From: Glycomyces tritici
GTDB lineage: Bacteria > Actinomycetota > Actinomycetes > Mycobacteriales > Micromonosporaceae
Direction of reading: 5' to 3'
NCBI RefSeq assembly: GCF_030403505.1
Contig: NZ_JAUEMJ010000002.1
Span: forward strand, 774,786-838,785
DNA length: 64,000 nucleotides
Shown here: one piece after another, positions 8,956 through 18,025 of the stretch
Layout of the letters: each line of letters begins with the position of its first letter
How positions within the stretch are numbered: the stretch's first letter is position 1
Translations under genes and position numbers: made by a program
Notes under the pieces: model-generated
Told to the model about the DNA's origin: nothing
Seen by the model: only the letters and a program-made list of their open reading frames with translations
The model's database searches: none

Positions 8956-9423
8956 TCAGGCGGTGGTGCCCCGGGCGGCGTGCTCTTCGCGCAGCTGCGC
9001 GATGGCGGCCTCGAAGTCCTCGAGGGATTCGAAGTCCTGGTAGACGCTGGCGAAGCGGAGGTAGGCGACCTCGTCGAGCCGGCGCAGCGGCTTGAGGATC
9101 GCCAGGCCCACTTCGTGGGCGGGCACCTCGGCCACGCCCTTCGAGCGGATCTCGTCTTCGACGGCCTGGGCCAGCTTCGCCACGTCGTCGGCGTCGACCG
9201 GCCGGCCCTGGCAGGCCTTGAGGACGCCGGAGGCGACCTTCCCGCGGCTGAACGGCTCGGTCGCGCCGCTGCGTTTGACGACGGCGAGGATGGACTCCTC
9301 GACGGTGGTGAAGCGCTTCTCGCACTGCTGGCAGACCCGGCGGCGGCGGATGATCTTCCCGTCCTCGGCCTCGCGGGAATCGACTACGCGGCTGTCGGGA
9401 TGGCGACAGTACGGGCAACGCAT
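8956..9423 (-). CDS. nrdR: NrdR, repressor of ribonucleotide reductase genes
   Basis: 155 residues, ATG preceded by AAGGAG. The N-terminal zinc ribbon (MRCPYC...CQQC at residues 3-34) is followed by the ATP-cone (~49-135: [21 protein letters not shown]). Full family length. The ATP/dATP-sensing cone sets oligomer state, and the ribbon binds NrdR boxes. Two such boxes lie over its own promoter, so nrdR-nrdJ is autoregulated by dNTP supply. Confidence 0.97.
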   Translation of the reverse strand: MRCPYCRHPDSRVVDSREAEDGKIIRRRRVCQQCEKRFTTVEESILAVVKRSGATEPFSRGKVASGVLKACQGRPVDADDVAKLAQAVEDEIRSKGVAEVPAHEVGLAILKPLRRLDEVAYLRFASVYQDFESLEDFEAAIAQLREEHAARGTTA

Positions 9424-9589
9424 CGCTAGTCTCCTTCTTGAGCCATCGTCTCGCCGGCCTCAGCGGCATCCGCAAGTCGTGGATCGGTACGTCCCGGCAG
9501 GCTGTCGGGGGTTCCGTCGCGCCAGTGCCGTGCCGGGTGCCGCGCTGGGAGGGACAGTCTGCCCCTCGCCGCTTCGGTAGGTGCGGAAA

Positions 9590-9605
9590 CCCCAACACCT
9601 AGTGA
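9590..9605 (-). promoter_or_regulatory. NrdR box 2 (start-site proximal)
   Basis: Core C-A-A-C-A-C-C-T-A-G keeps the CwA...TwG pattern of the NrdR box, with 10 of 16 consensus positions. It is 32 bp from box 1 and covers the predicted transcription start. Confidence 0.6.
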
Positions 9606-9611
9606 GAGACG

Positions 9612-9640
9612 ATACAACAAACCACAAGATCTTGTGTCAA
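9612..9640 (-). promoter_or_regulatory. nrdR-nrdJ promoter with NrdR box 1
   Basis: -35 TTGACA (9635-9640), 17-bp spacer, -10 TTGTAT (9612-9617) on the minus strand. The palindrome CACAAGATCTTGTG (9623-9636) lies in the spacer and edge of -35. As a 16-mer (9622-9637) it agrees at 13 positions with the published NrdR-box consensus acaCwAtATaTwGtgt. The leader to nrdR is about 180 nt. Confidence 0.8.
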
Positions 9641-9717
9641 GGATAGCGCAGATGCACTGCCGGACGACGGCGGAGTTCGGGGGCGGGCTCCAGTGAACCA
9701 GCGGTCGGCGGGCTATC

Positions 9718-9737
9718 GTTCACCCGTACGGGTGAAC
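9718..9737. promoter_or_regulatory. Unassigned 20-bp perfect palindrome between nrdR and lexA
   Basis: GTTCACCC-GTAC-GGGTGAAC, fully symmetric over 20 bp. It lies ~55 bp upstream of the lexA -35 and ~80 bp from the nrdR -35. It is neither an SOS box nor an NrdR box. The regulator is unknown. Confidence 0.5.
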
Positions 9738-9780
9738 CTGGGCCAAAACACACTCAGAGCAGCGCGGCGACACGCCGGTG

Positions 9781-9821
9781 TCGCACGAATGTTTGACTTG
9801 ACACAGCACCTGAGTTACATT
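9781..9821 (+). promoter_or_regulatory. lexA promoter with SOS box
   Basis: SOS box at 9781-9796 reads TCGCAC-GAAT-GTTTGA, 10 of 12 fixed positions of TCGAAC-N4-GTTCGA. It overlaps -35 TTGACT (9793-9798). After a 17-bp spacer comes -10 TACATT (9816-9821). LexA bound here would occlude RNA polymerase, giving classic autorepression. Confidence 0.8.
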
Positions 9822-9866
9822 GTCGGAATCAGACATACCGTCCCATTTGTCTAACGGGAGCCTTCT

Positions 9867-10523
9867 GTGGCTAGCGAGACCACAACAGCCCGACCGAAAA
9901 CGCGCAAGCTCACGCGTCGGCAGCAGCAAGTCCTCGAGTACATCGAGGAGTTCATCAACAACAAGGGGTACCCGCCCAGCGTCCGCGAGATCGGCGCAGA
10001 AGTGGGGCTCGCCTCGGCCTCGTCGGTGGCCTACCAGATGAAGCAGCTCGAACGGAAGGGCTACCTCAACCGCCTGGCCGGCCGGCCGCGCGCGGTCGGG
10101 GTCCGCCAGTCCACCCCGGGCGGCGTCCAGACCTGCTCGCAGCACCCCCGGCCGCGGTACGTGCCGATGGTCGGCGAGATCGCCGCCGGGCAGCCGATCC
10201 TGGCCGAGGAGCGCGACTACGACGTCATGCCCCTGCCGGCCGAGTTCGTCGGCGAAGGCGTGCACTTTCTCCTGCGCGTCAAGGGCGACTCGATGGTCGA
10301 AGCGGCCATCACCGACGGCGACTGGGTGGTCGTGCGCCAGCAGCCCGACGCCCTGAACGGCGAGATCGTGGCCGCCATGATCGACGGCGAGGCCACGGTC
10401 AAGACTTGGAAGCGCAAGAACGGCAAGCCGTGGCTGCTCCCCGCGAACTCCCTGTACGACCCGATCGACGCCTCAGAGGCGGAGATCCTCGGCCGCGTCG
10501 TGGCCGTCCTCCGGAAGATCTAG
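9867..10523 (+). CDS. lexA: LexA, SOS response repressor / self-cleaving protease
   Basis: 218 residues, GTG start with GGGAG upstream. Winged HTH at ~12-75 (QQQVLEYIEEFI...PPSVREIGAEVGLASASSVAYQM). Cleavage site Ala-Gly in VGEIAAGQP. Catalytic Ser in RVKGDSMVEA and Lys in GEATVKTWKR. It represses SOS genes until RecA filaments trigger cleavage. It is divergent from nrdR across a 443-bp region that holds both autoregulatory sites and an extra palindrome. A short hairpin follows its stop. Confidence 0.97.
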   Translation: MASETTTARPKTRKLTRRQQQVLEYIEEFINNKGYPPSVREIGAEVGLASASSVAYQMKQLERKGYLNRLAGRPRAVGVRQSTPGGVQTCSQHPRPRYVPMVGEIAAGQPILAEERDYDVMPLPAEFVGEGVHFLLRVKGDSMVEAAITDGDWVVVRQQPDALNGEIVAAMIDGEATVKTWKRKNGKPWLLPANSLYDPIDASEAEILGRVVAVLRKI

Positions 10524-10525
10524 CT

Positions 10526-10545
10526 CCGCGGCCTGCGGGCCGCGG
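10526..10545 (+). terminator. Candidate lexA terminator
   Basis: 8-bp perfect GC stem (CCGCGGCC/GGCCGCGG) with TGCG loop starting 3 bp after the lexA stop. No T-tract. Confidence 0.5.
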
Positions 10546-10605
10546 CGGTACCGCTGCGCTCGGGAGCAGTGCATCACGCGCTGCTCCGGGCGCCGCAGCG
10601 CGCCC

Positions 10606-12336
10606 TCAGCGGCCCCGGCCGTACGTCGTGCCGCTCTCAGGCGGGCCCCAGAAGCCGTCCTCCGGCTCCGGGGTCCGTTCGTCGTTTCCGGCCCCGTAGA
10701 CGCTTCCCTGCGGGGCGCCGTAGGCGTTCCCCTGTCGAGGGGGCGGTGCGGCGGGGCGGGCCCCGTACACGTTCCCTGAGGGCTCGGGACGGGCCCCGAA
10801 GCTCTGGCCCGGGCCCGCGTTGTCGTAGACGCTGCCCTGACCGCCGCGCTCGAACGCGCCGTACTGCGGCTCCTCGCGGGCGGCGGCGCCGTACACGGCG
10901 CCCTGCCCGGCGGGCGGCGTCGCGGGGCGGGCCCCGTAGACGTTCCCCGAAGGCTCCGGGCGCGAACCGCCGTAGACCGAGCCGGTCGGCTCGGGCCGGG
11001 CCGGGCTCGCCCCGTAGACGTTGTCCGACCGGGCCGGACTCGCCCCGTACACGTTCCCCGAAGGCTCCGGGCGGGCGCCGCCGTAGACGCCGCCGCGGGC
11101 GATCTGGCCGAGGTCCGGGTCGGGCTGACCGGCGTCGAGGCCGAGGTCCACCGGGTCGTCGTCGAACGCGGCGCCGCGGTCCTTGCCGAAGCCCGACTCC
11201 TCGCGGGCGAAGCCCAGCTCGGCGTCGTCGTCCTCGTCGCCGTCGTCGCCGTTCTGCTTGCGGTACTTGCGGATGATGATGATGCCGAAGACCATCGTGG
11301 CCATGCCGAGGATCGCGATGGCGGCCAGGATCTTCACGATGGTGCCCACACCGAGGTCGAGGATGCGGTCGACCATGCTCGGCCCCTCCTCCGCGCCGCC
11401 GCCCGCGGCGTTCTCGCTCGCGGCCGGCTCCTCGGCGGCCGGCGCGGCCGGCGTGAAGCGGTGGATCACCGCAGGGGACGCGTCGTCGCCGGTCTGCACG
11501 ATGGTGAGGAAGTTGCCCTCGGAGTCGTACGCGATGTCGGTGCCGCCGCCGCCTTCGGCCTCGCCGAGCGGGGTCGCCCGCGGCTCGGCGGCGGTCATGG
11601 AGGCGACCGGGTCGCCGTCGGCGACGTCCCACTCGTAAGCGGTGTCGCTGGTGCGCAGCACGACCTTCGAAGCGTCGGCGTTGAGCGCCGCGCCGGTCAC
11701 CGCGCCCGCGCCGTCAGGGAGCGTGACGGTGCCCGCGAGTTCCAGCGGCGTGTTCTCCTCCTGGCCGGGACCGTCCGATTTGTACAGTTCGGCCGTGCCC
11801 TCGGTGGAGGGGATGAACACCGGGGTGCGGTCGGGAAGCAGGAAGTACGCCTCGGCGTCCTTCATGCCGTCGGGGTAGACGTACCGGGTCATCGTGAAGT
11901 CGCTCGCGTCGTCGACCGCGACCTGCGTCAGCGAGATGCTCTCGCGGTCGCCCGTGTCGCCGATGTCGGCGATCCACAGGAAGCCCTTGTCGGGTTCGAT
12001 CGCGATGTCCTGCGGGTCCTTCGGCAGCCACTCCACCGCGAGGCTCCCGGCCTCGGTGTCGCGCACCGCGCAGTCGGAGCCGACCCGGCGGATCGTCAGG
12101 ATGTCGTCGGTCTGGCCCTCGACATCGGGCAGGACCCACCAGCCGTCGCCGTCCGAGGCCTCCACGAGACCGGTGGCTGCGGCGACGCGCGGGTCGTGGA
12201 TCTCGCACACCACTTCCCCGCCGCCCTCTTCCTGGGCGTAGACGGGGGGCGCGGCCGTGACCAGGACAGCCGCTCCGGCTGCCCCGGCGACGATCCGCGC
12301 AGGCAGGGCCCCTCGGCCCACACGGCGCTCTCGCAT
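10606..12336 (-). CDS. Exported single-pass membrane protein with repeat-rich cytoplasmic tail (VYGA repeats)
   Basis: 576 residues from ATG 12336 (MRERRVG...). Sec signal peptide with cleavage near VYA-QEE. A ~290-residue extracellular part has beta-propeller-like repeats (DPQDIAIEPDKGFLWIADIGD, TRYVYPDGMKDAEAYFLLPD, GTDIAYDSEGNFLTI) with two widely spaced Cys. TM at ~333-355 is followed by RKYRK, which fixes topology. The cytoplasmic tail has about ten (V/A)YG(A/G) or VYDN units among Pro, Gly and Arg. No enzyme motif is recognised. Its place between lexA and hflX is also seen in other actinobacteria, but its function is unknown. The dyad GTGTTC-N2-GAACAC lies 8 bp before the start. Confidence 0.7.
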   Translation of the reverse strand: MRERRVGRGALPARIVAGAAGAAVLVTAAPPVYAQEEGGGEVVCEIHDPRVAAATGLVEASDGDGWWVLPDVEGQTDDILTIRRVGSDCAVRDTEAGSLAVEWLPKDPQDIAIEPDKGFLWIADIGDTGDRESISLTQVAVDDASDFTMTRYVYPDGMKDAEAYFLLPDRTPVFIPSTEGTAELYKSDGPGQEENTPLELAGTVTLPDGAGAVTGAALNADASKVVLRTSDTAYEWDVADGDPVASMTAAEPRATPLGEAEGGGGTDIAYDSEGNFLTIVQTGDDASPAVIHRFTPAAPAAEEPAASENAAGGGAEEGPSMVDRILDLGVGTIVKILAAIAILGMATMVFGIIIIRKYRKQNGDDGDEDDDAELGFAREESGFGKDRGAAFDDDPVDLGLDAGQPDPDLGQIARGGVYGGARPEPSGNVYGASPARSDNVYGASPARPEPTGSVYGGSRPEPSGNVYGARPATPPAGQGAVYGAAAREEPQYGAFERGGQGSVYDNAGPGQSFGARPEPSGNVYGARPAAPPPRQGNAYGAPQGSVYGAGNDERTPEPEDGFWGPPESGTTYGRGR

Positions 12337-12343
12337 CAGGCAA

Positions 12344-12357
12344 GTGTTCCAGAACAC
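12344..12357. promoter_or_regulatory. Dyad before the VYGA-repeat protein
   Basis: GTGTTC-CA-GAACAC, 6-bp perfect arms, immediately upstream of the chosen start and containing the alternative GTG start on the minus strand. Possible operator. Confidence 0.35.
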
Positions 12358-12407
12358 GGGGTGTACCGGCCAGGCCCCCCGAGAGACATGTTCAGGACCA
12401 CTGCGAT

Positions 12408-13808
12408 TCAGTCGGTTTCCAGGACGAACGCTCGCAATTCACCGGCCAGCGCGTCGTCCACCCGGGCCGTGATGACCGAGCCGTCGCCGCGGTGCTCGGT
12501 CGAGAGGACCTCGCCGCGCGAGCGCATGCGCGAGACGAGGTCGCCTCGCACGTACGGGATGCAGACGGTGAGGGTCGTGTGCGGCTGCGGGAGCGCCTGC
12601 TCGATGGCGGCGCGGAGCTTGTCGATGCCTTCGCCGGAGTGGGCGGAGACGAAGACCGCGTCGGGCCAGTCGGAGCGCAGCTGCAGCACGTCGTCGGGCG
12701 CGATCAGGTCGAGCTTGTTGACGACCACCAGTTCCGGGACCTCTTCGGCGCCGACCTCGGCGAGCACCACGCGGACCGCTTCGGCCTGGCCGAGCGGGTC
12801 GGGGTGCGAACCGTCGATCACGTGGACGATGAGGTCCGCCTCGGCGACCTCCTCCAAGGTGGAGCGGAACGCCTCGATGAGCTGGTGGGGCAGGTGCCGC
12901 ACGAACCCGACCGTGTCGGTGACGGTGTACTCGCGGCCCTCGGCGGTGCGCGAGCGCCGCGTCGAGGTGTCGAGCGTGGCGAACAGCGCGTCCTGGACGA
13001 GGATGCCCGCGCCGGTGAGGGCGTTGAGCAGGCTCGACTTGCCCGCGTTGGTGTAGCCGGCGATGGCGACGCCGGGCACCCGGTTGCGGGTGCGGGAGTC
13101 GCGCTTGGTCTCGCGGGTGACGGTGAGCTTCGCGAGTTCGCGGCGGAGCTTGGCGACCTTGGCGCGGATGCGCCGGCGGTCGGTCTCCAGCTTCGTCTCA
13201 CCGGGGCCGCGGAGGCCGACGCCGCCGTTCGAGCCGCCCTGGCGGCTCATGGCGTCGCCCCAGCCGCGCAGGCGCGGCAGGAGGTACTGGAGCTGCGCGA
13301 GCTCGACCTGGGCCTTGCCCTCGGCGCTCTTCGCGTGCTGGGCGAAGATGTCGAGGATCAGGGCGGTGCGGTCGATGACCTTGACGTTGATGGCCTTCTC
13401 GAGCGCGATCAGCTGGCCGGGGGAGAGCTCGCCGTCGGCGATCACCGTGTCGGCCCCGAGGGCTTCCACGGCTTCCTTGACCTCGCGGACCTTGCCGGAA
13501 CCGATGAAGGTGCCGGCGTCCGGCTTCGACCGGCGCTGGATGAGGCCTTCGACGACCTCGGAGCCGGCGGTCTCGGCGAGCTGCGCGAGCTCCGCCAGGG
13601 AGTTCTCGGCGTCGTCGATCGTGCCTTCGGTCCACACGCCGACCAGGACGACGCGCTCGAGGCGCAGACGGCGGTATTCGGCGTCGGTGACGTCTTCGAG
13701 TTCGGTCGAGGCGAGGCCGGCGACGCGTCGCAGCGCTTGACGTGCTTCCAGGTCCAGTTCGCCCGTTGAGGGGGCGGCGCTGGACGGGAAGTCTTCTTGG
13801 GAGTTCAT
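12408..13808 (-). CDS. hflX: GTPase HflX (ribosome-associated)
   Basis: 466 residues from ATG 13808 (GAAGAG 4 nt upstream). An ATG at 13823 is possible. N-terminal HflX domain (ERVVLVGVWT...AGTFIGSGKVREVKEAVEALGADTVIAD), a coiled region with RGWGDAMSRQGG...GLRGPGETKLETDRR, then the G domain: P-loop GYTNAGKSS, switch DTVGFVRHLPHQLIEAFRSTLEEV, NKLD and SAHSG. It splits stalled or heat-damaged ribosomes in bacteria. The N-terminal ~25 residues are poorly conserved. dapF, its usual neighbour, lies 2 kb away with the malic enzyme gene inserted between in the opposite direction. Confidence 0.95.
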   Translation of the reverse strand: MNSQEDFPSSAAPSTGELDLEARQALRRVAGLASTELEDVTDAEYRRLRLERVVLVGVWTEGTIDDAENSLAELAQLAETAGSEVVEGLIQRRSKPDAGTFIGSGKVREVKEAVEALGADTVIADGELSPGQLIALEKAINVKVIDRTALILDIFAQHAKSAEGKAQVELAQLQYLLPRLRGWGDAMSRQGGSNGGVGLRGPGETKLETDRRRIRAKVAKLRRELAKLTVTRETKRDSRTRNRVPGVAIAGYTNAGKSSLLNALTGAGILVQDALFATLDTSTRRSRTAEGREYTVTDTVGFVRHLPHQLIEAFRSTLEEVAEADLIVHVIDGSHPDPLGQAEAVRVVLAEVGAEEVPELVVVNKLDLIAPDDVLQLRSDWPDAVFVSAHSGEGIDKLRAAIEQALPQPHTTLTVCIPYVRGDLVSRMRSRGEVLSTEHRGDGSVITARVDDALAGELRAFVLETD

Positions 13809-14105
13809 GTGCTCTTCGTGCATCACCACAAGCTTGACACGAGCGTGTGACAGCGGCGAGCGAATATCGCGCACAGCGTAGTCGGCGACACCAGGGACGG
13901 CCCGAAACCCGCGGGGACGGGTGCGAAGTGGCGGGCCCGATGCCGGGCGCAGGGCTGAGGCGGTCTTGCGCGCGGCAGTGGCATCATTCAAGGCATCCGC
14001 CTCTGCAGATTCTCCGCCCGCGAGCAGCCTCGACGGCGTTCGCGGGCATCGAGCGAGCATCGCCGAGGGGCGCGTCCACGACGAAGTGCACACCTAAGGA
14101 GCGGC
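13809..14105. other. Divergent hflX / malic enzyme intergenic region
   Basis: 297 bp. Only the AAGGAG ribosome site of the malic enzyme (14097-14102) is clear. No strong -35/-10 pair, dyad or small ORF was found. Confidence 0.5.
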
Positions 14106-15494
<1,389 letters not shown>

Positions 15495-15509
15495 GGCGCA
15501 GTGCCCCGC

Positions 15510-15667
15510 GCTCGTTCGGCGCCGCGAATGCGCTGCGCTGAGACACTCGCTGCTCGGCGCCGCGAATGCGCTGGCACTCGCCGCCTGGCGCTCGCTCGGC
15601 GACGTGAACGCGATGCGGTAAGGCGCGCCGCCCGCTCGTCGACGCCGAGAATGTGACGCGATTAACG
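15510..15667 (+). repeat. Four decayed ~40-bp tandem repeats after the malic enzyme gene
   Basis: Units begin near 15510, 15550, 15590 and 15634 and share a GCTCG-(N)-TCGGCGcCGcGAAtGCGctGCG pattern, decaying along the array. The last codons of the enzyme gene (GCGATGCGCTGAGGCGC) resemble the end of each unit, suggesting the array arose by duplication of the gene's 3' edge. Confidence 0.6.
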
Positions 15668-15697
15668 CCCCGGGAACCGCTGGTTCCCGGGGTTTTC
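15668..15697 (+). terminator. Intrinsic terminator after the malic enzyme gene
   Basis: Perfect 11-bp stem CCCCGGGAACC / GGTTCCCGGGG, GCT loop, then TTTT. It comes after the decayed repeats, so these are transcribed. The 132 bp from here to dapF shows nothing further. Confidence 0.9.
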
Positions 15698-15829
15698 TGT
15701 CGGACCCGCGCGCGACGATGGTGCCCTCGGTCCCCTCTTGGGTGGGTGGGGGTTTGTGGATGGCCTATTGCCGACGCGCCTCACATTCACGTTCGCGGAC
15801 GCGAGATCCAGAACGCGTTTCCGCAGGCG

Positions 15830-16621
15830 CTAGATGCGGAAGGTGCCTTCGGCGACGATCACCGCAGGGCCTGTGAGGTAGAGCGTCTCGTCGGTGACGG
15901 TGATCGTGAGCGTCCCACCGGGAACATCCACTTTGCACACACCGGTGGCCTGGCCCGCGTGGCGCAGCGCCACCGCGCCGACCGCGCACGCGCCCGTGCC
16001 GCACGAGGCCGTCTCGCCCACACCGCGCTCGTGGACGCGCATCCGCACATGCGGGGCCGTGCCGGTCACGAACTCCACGTTCACGCCCTGCGGGAACACG
16101 CCCGCGTCGTAGCGCGGCTGGTGGAAGAGCTCCAGCGCCTCGAGCTCCGAGTCGTCGCCGAGGTGGCACACCAGGTGCGGGTTCCCCATCGACACGGACT
16201 GCCCGGGCCAGGTGAACCCCTCCACGGAAGCCTGCGAAGTCGGGCCGAACTCGGCCGCGCCCATGTCGACCCGCAGCTCATCGCCTTCGACGCGCACGGT
16301 CTTGATCCCGGCCCGCGTCGCCACGGGAACCTCCGGGCCCTCCGCGAGCCCCTGCTCCAGCAGGTACCGCACGAACACGCGCACCCCGTTGCCGCACATC
16401 TCGGCGATCGAGCCGTCGGCGTTCCGGTAGTCCATGAACCACGCCGCCGCCGGGTCCTCCGAGGGCGCGACGCGCAGCAGCCCGTCGCCGCCGATCCCGA
16501 ACCGGCGGTCGCACAACAGCGCCACCTGGGCGTCCTTCAGCGGCAGCGCGTCCTGGAGGTCCGGCACGATCACGAAGTCGTTCCCGGTGCCGTGTCCCTT
16601 GGCGAAGTCGATGGTGGTCAC
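15830..16621 (-). CDS. dapF: Diaminopimelate epimerase
   Basis: 263 residues from GTG 16621. CACAAT ends 6 nt before it, so it is read as leaderless, facing the likewise leaderless CobT-like gene. It converts LL- to meso-diaminopimelate for lysine and peptidoglycan. Both catalytic cysteines are present (AEMCGNGVR and SCGTGACAVGAV), along with the N-terminal GTGNDFV. Full length. Confidence 0.96.
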   Translation of the reverse strand: MTTIDFAKGHGTGNDFVIVPDLQDALPLKDAQVALLCDRRFGIGGDGLLRVAPSEDPAAAWFMDYRNADGSIAEMCGNGVRVFVRYLLEQGLAEGPEVPVATRAGIKTVRVEGDELRVDMGAAEFGPTSQASVEGFTWPGQSVSMGNPHLVCHLGDDSELEALELFHQPRYDAGVFPQGVNVEFVTGTAPHVRMRVHERGVGETASCGTGACAVGAVALRHAGQATGVCKVDVPGGTLTITVTDETLYLTGPAVIVAEGTFRI

Positions 16622-16662
16622 TTGGCAATTGTGCCCCACGGCTCCCGCGCTAGGCTTCTGCC

Positions 16663-17823
16663 GTGACTGAGACGACCGATGCAGGGCCCCTCGCCGACCT
16701 GAAAGCGAAGTTCCCCAACGGGGTGTGGACCACCCGCGCCAACGCGCGGCTCCAGGACGCCCTCATCGAAGGCGCCGGGCTCGGCCGCCTCCAGCCCGCC
16801 GTCGGGTGGGCCGCGCGCATGCAGGCCACCGAGGCGCCCGTGCCGTTCACCTCGCCCCAGATGCTCCTGTTCGCGGGCGAGTACCCGGACGGCTGGGCCG
16901 CCGGCGACTACGCGCCCGTCGAAGAGCAGGCCGAAGCCCTGGAGCAGGGCGAAGGCCCCCTCGCCGAGCAGGCCTCCCGCGCCGGGCTCCCCTTCACCGT
17001 CGTCCGCACCCCCGCGAGCGAGGGCGTCGAGGGCCCGCTCCTGGACGAGACCGAGCTGAACGAGGTCCTGCGGCTCGGCCGCGAGGCCGCCGACCGCGCG
17101 ATCGACGCCGGCGCGGACATCCTCCTCATCGCCGGGCTCGGCGCGGGCGCCGCGACCGCCTCGGTCGCCGTCTGCTCCTTCATCGCCAAGGACGACATCA
17201 CCACCTACCAGCCGCAGCTGCGCGCCCCCGGCGGCGCGGTCCACGACGCCGCCTGGATGGGCCGCATCGCCGCCCTGCGCGACCACCTCGCGTTCAACCG
17301 CGGCTTCAAGCGCAGCCCCGAAGCGCTCATCACCCGCCTCGGCGGCGCCCAGCTCGGCGCGATGGCCGCGGCGATCTTCACCGCCGCGACCCGCTCCACC
17401 GCGATCCTCATCGACGGACCGGCCGCCATGGCCGCCATGATGATCGCCCGCGACTTCGGCCTCGCCGCCCCCAAGTGGTGCTACGCGCCGAACCGCTCCA
17501 CCCACCCGGTCGTCGTCAAACTCGCCAAGCAGGGCGGCCTCGCCGACGACCTCGGCTTCGAACTCGACCTCCCCGAGGCCGCCGCACTCCCCCTCGGCTG
17601 GGACCTCCTCCAGACGGGACTGCGGATCTCGCAGGCGCTCCCGATGCCCGCCAAGGAGGAACCCGAGCCCGAGCCGGAGCCGGAGACCGCGGCCGCTGAG
17701 CCGATCCCCGAACCCGAGGCGGCCATCGTCGAGCCGCCGGTGATCGAGGAGACCGGAGCCGCGACCGACCCGACGGAGCTGGCCGAGGCCGAAGCGGCCG
17801 AGGAGAAGCCCACCGGGGCATGA
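16663..17823 (+). CDS. CobT-like protein, probably catalytically altered, with acidic C-terminal tail
   Basis: 386 residues, GTG start with TAGGCT 6 nt upstream (leaderless). The order of segments matches nicotinate-nucleotide:dimethylbenzimidazole phosphoribosyltransferase (CobT): LGRLQPAVGWAARM, LLFAGEY where CobT has FAGDHG, LLIAGLGAGAATASVAV where it has GxGNTT, RLGGAQLGAMAAAIFTAATRSTAILIDGPAAMAA, and LGWDLLQTGLRIS. The C-terminal GEGSGA loop with the catalytic Glu is not found. The last ~60 residues are Glu/Pro/Ala repeats. It may therefore be a regulator, scaffold or enzyme with a different substrate, and annotation as true CobT would be risky. A 64-codon frame overlaps its stop. Confidence 0.65.
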   Translation: MTETTDAGPLADLKAKFPNGVWTTRANARLQDALIEGAGLGRLQPAVGWAARMQATEAPVPFTSPQMLLFAGEYPDGWAAGDYAPVEEQAEALEQGEGPLAEQASRAGLPFTVVRTPASEGVEGPLLDETELNEVLRLGREAADRAIDAGADILLIAGLGAGAATASVAVCSFIAKDDITTYQPQLRAPGGAVHDAAWMGRIAALRDHLAFNRGFKRSPEALITRLGGAQLGAMAAAIFTAATRSTAILIDGPAAMAAMMIARDFGLAAPKWCYAPNRSTHPVVVKLAKQGGLADDLGFELDLPEAAALPLGWDLLQTGLRISQALPMPAKEEPEPEPEPETAAAEPIPEPEAAIVEPPVIEETGAATDPTELAEAEAAEEKPTGA

Positions 17824-18014
17824 CGCACGCGGCCCCTCGGGCGCTCAGCGAGGCGACCCGCCGGGCGATCGCGGCACCGCCGCGATCCGCCCTGGCCGGC
17901 TCCTATACCGCGGGCGACCTGGCGGCACTCGCCGCCACAGTCCGCCAACGGCCCGAGCCTTCGGCGACTGACATTCGACCGCGTGACCAGTGGGAATGGG
18001 TGAGCGGCCAGTAG
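17820..18014 (+). CDS. Doubtful 64-residue ORF overlapping the CobT-like gene end
   Basis: ATGA overlap with the preceding stop would allow coupling. The sequence (ends in RDQWEWVSGQ) has no recognisable domain, and its stop TAG lies within the -10 hexamer of the helicase gene. It could be a short real gene or simply an open frame in GC-rich DNA. Confidence 0.25.
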   Translation: MTHAAPRALSEATRRAIAAPPRSALAGSYTAGDLAALAATVRQRPEPSATDIRPRDQWEWVSGQ

Positions 18015-18025
18015 ACTCGGCCCGC

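Noticed and set aside
16663..17823. Plain annotation as cobT
   Set aside because: Catalytic loops differ. Listed as CobT-like instead.
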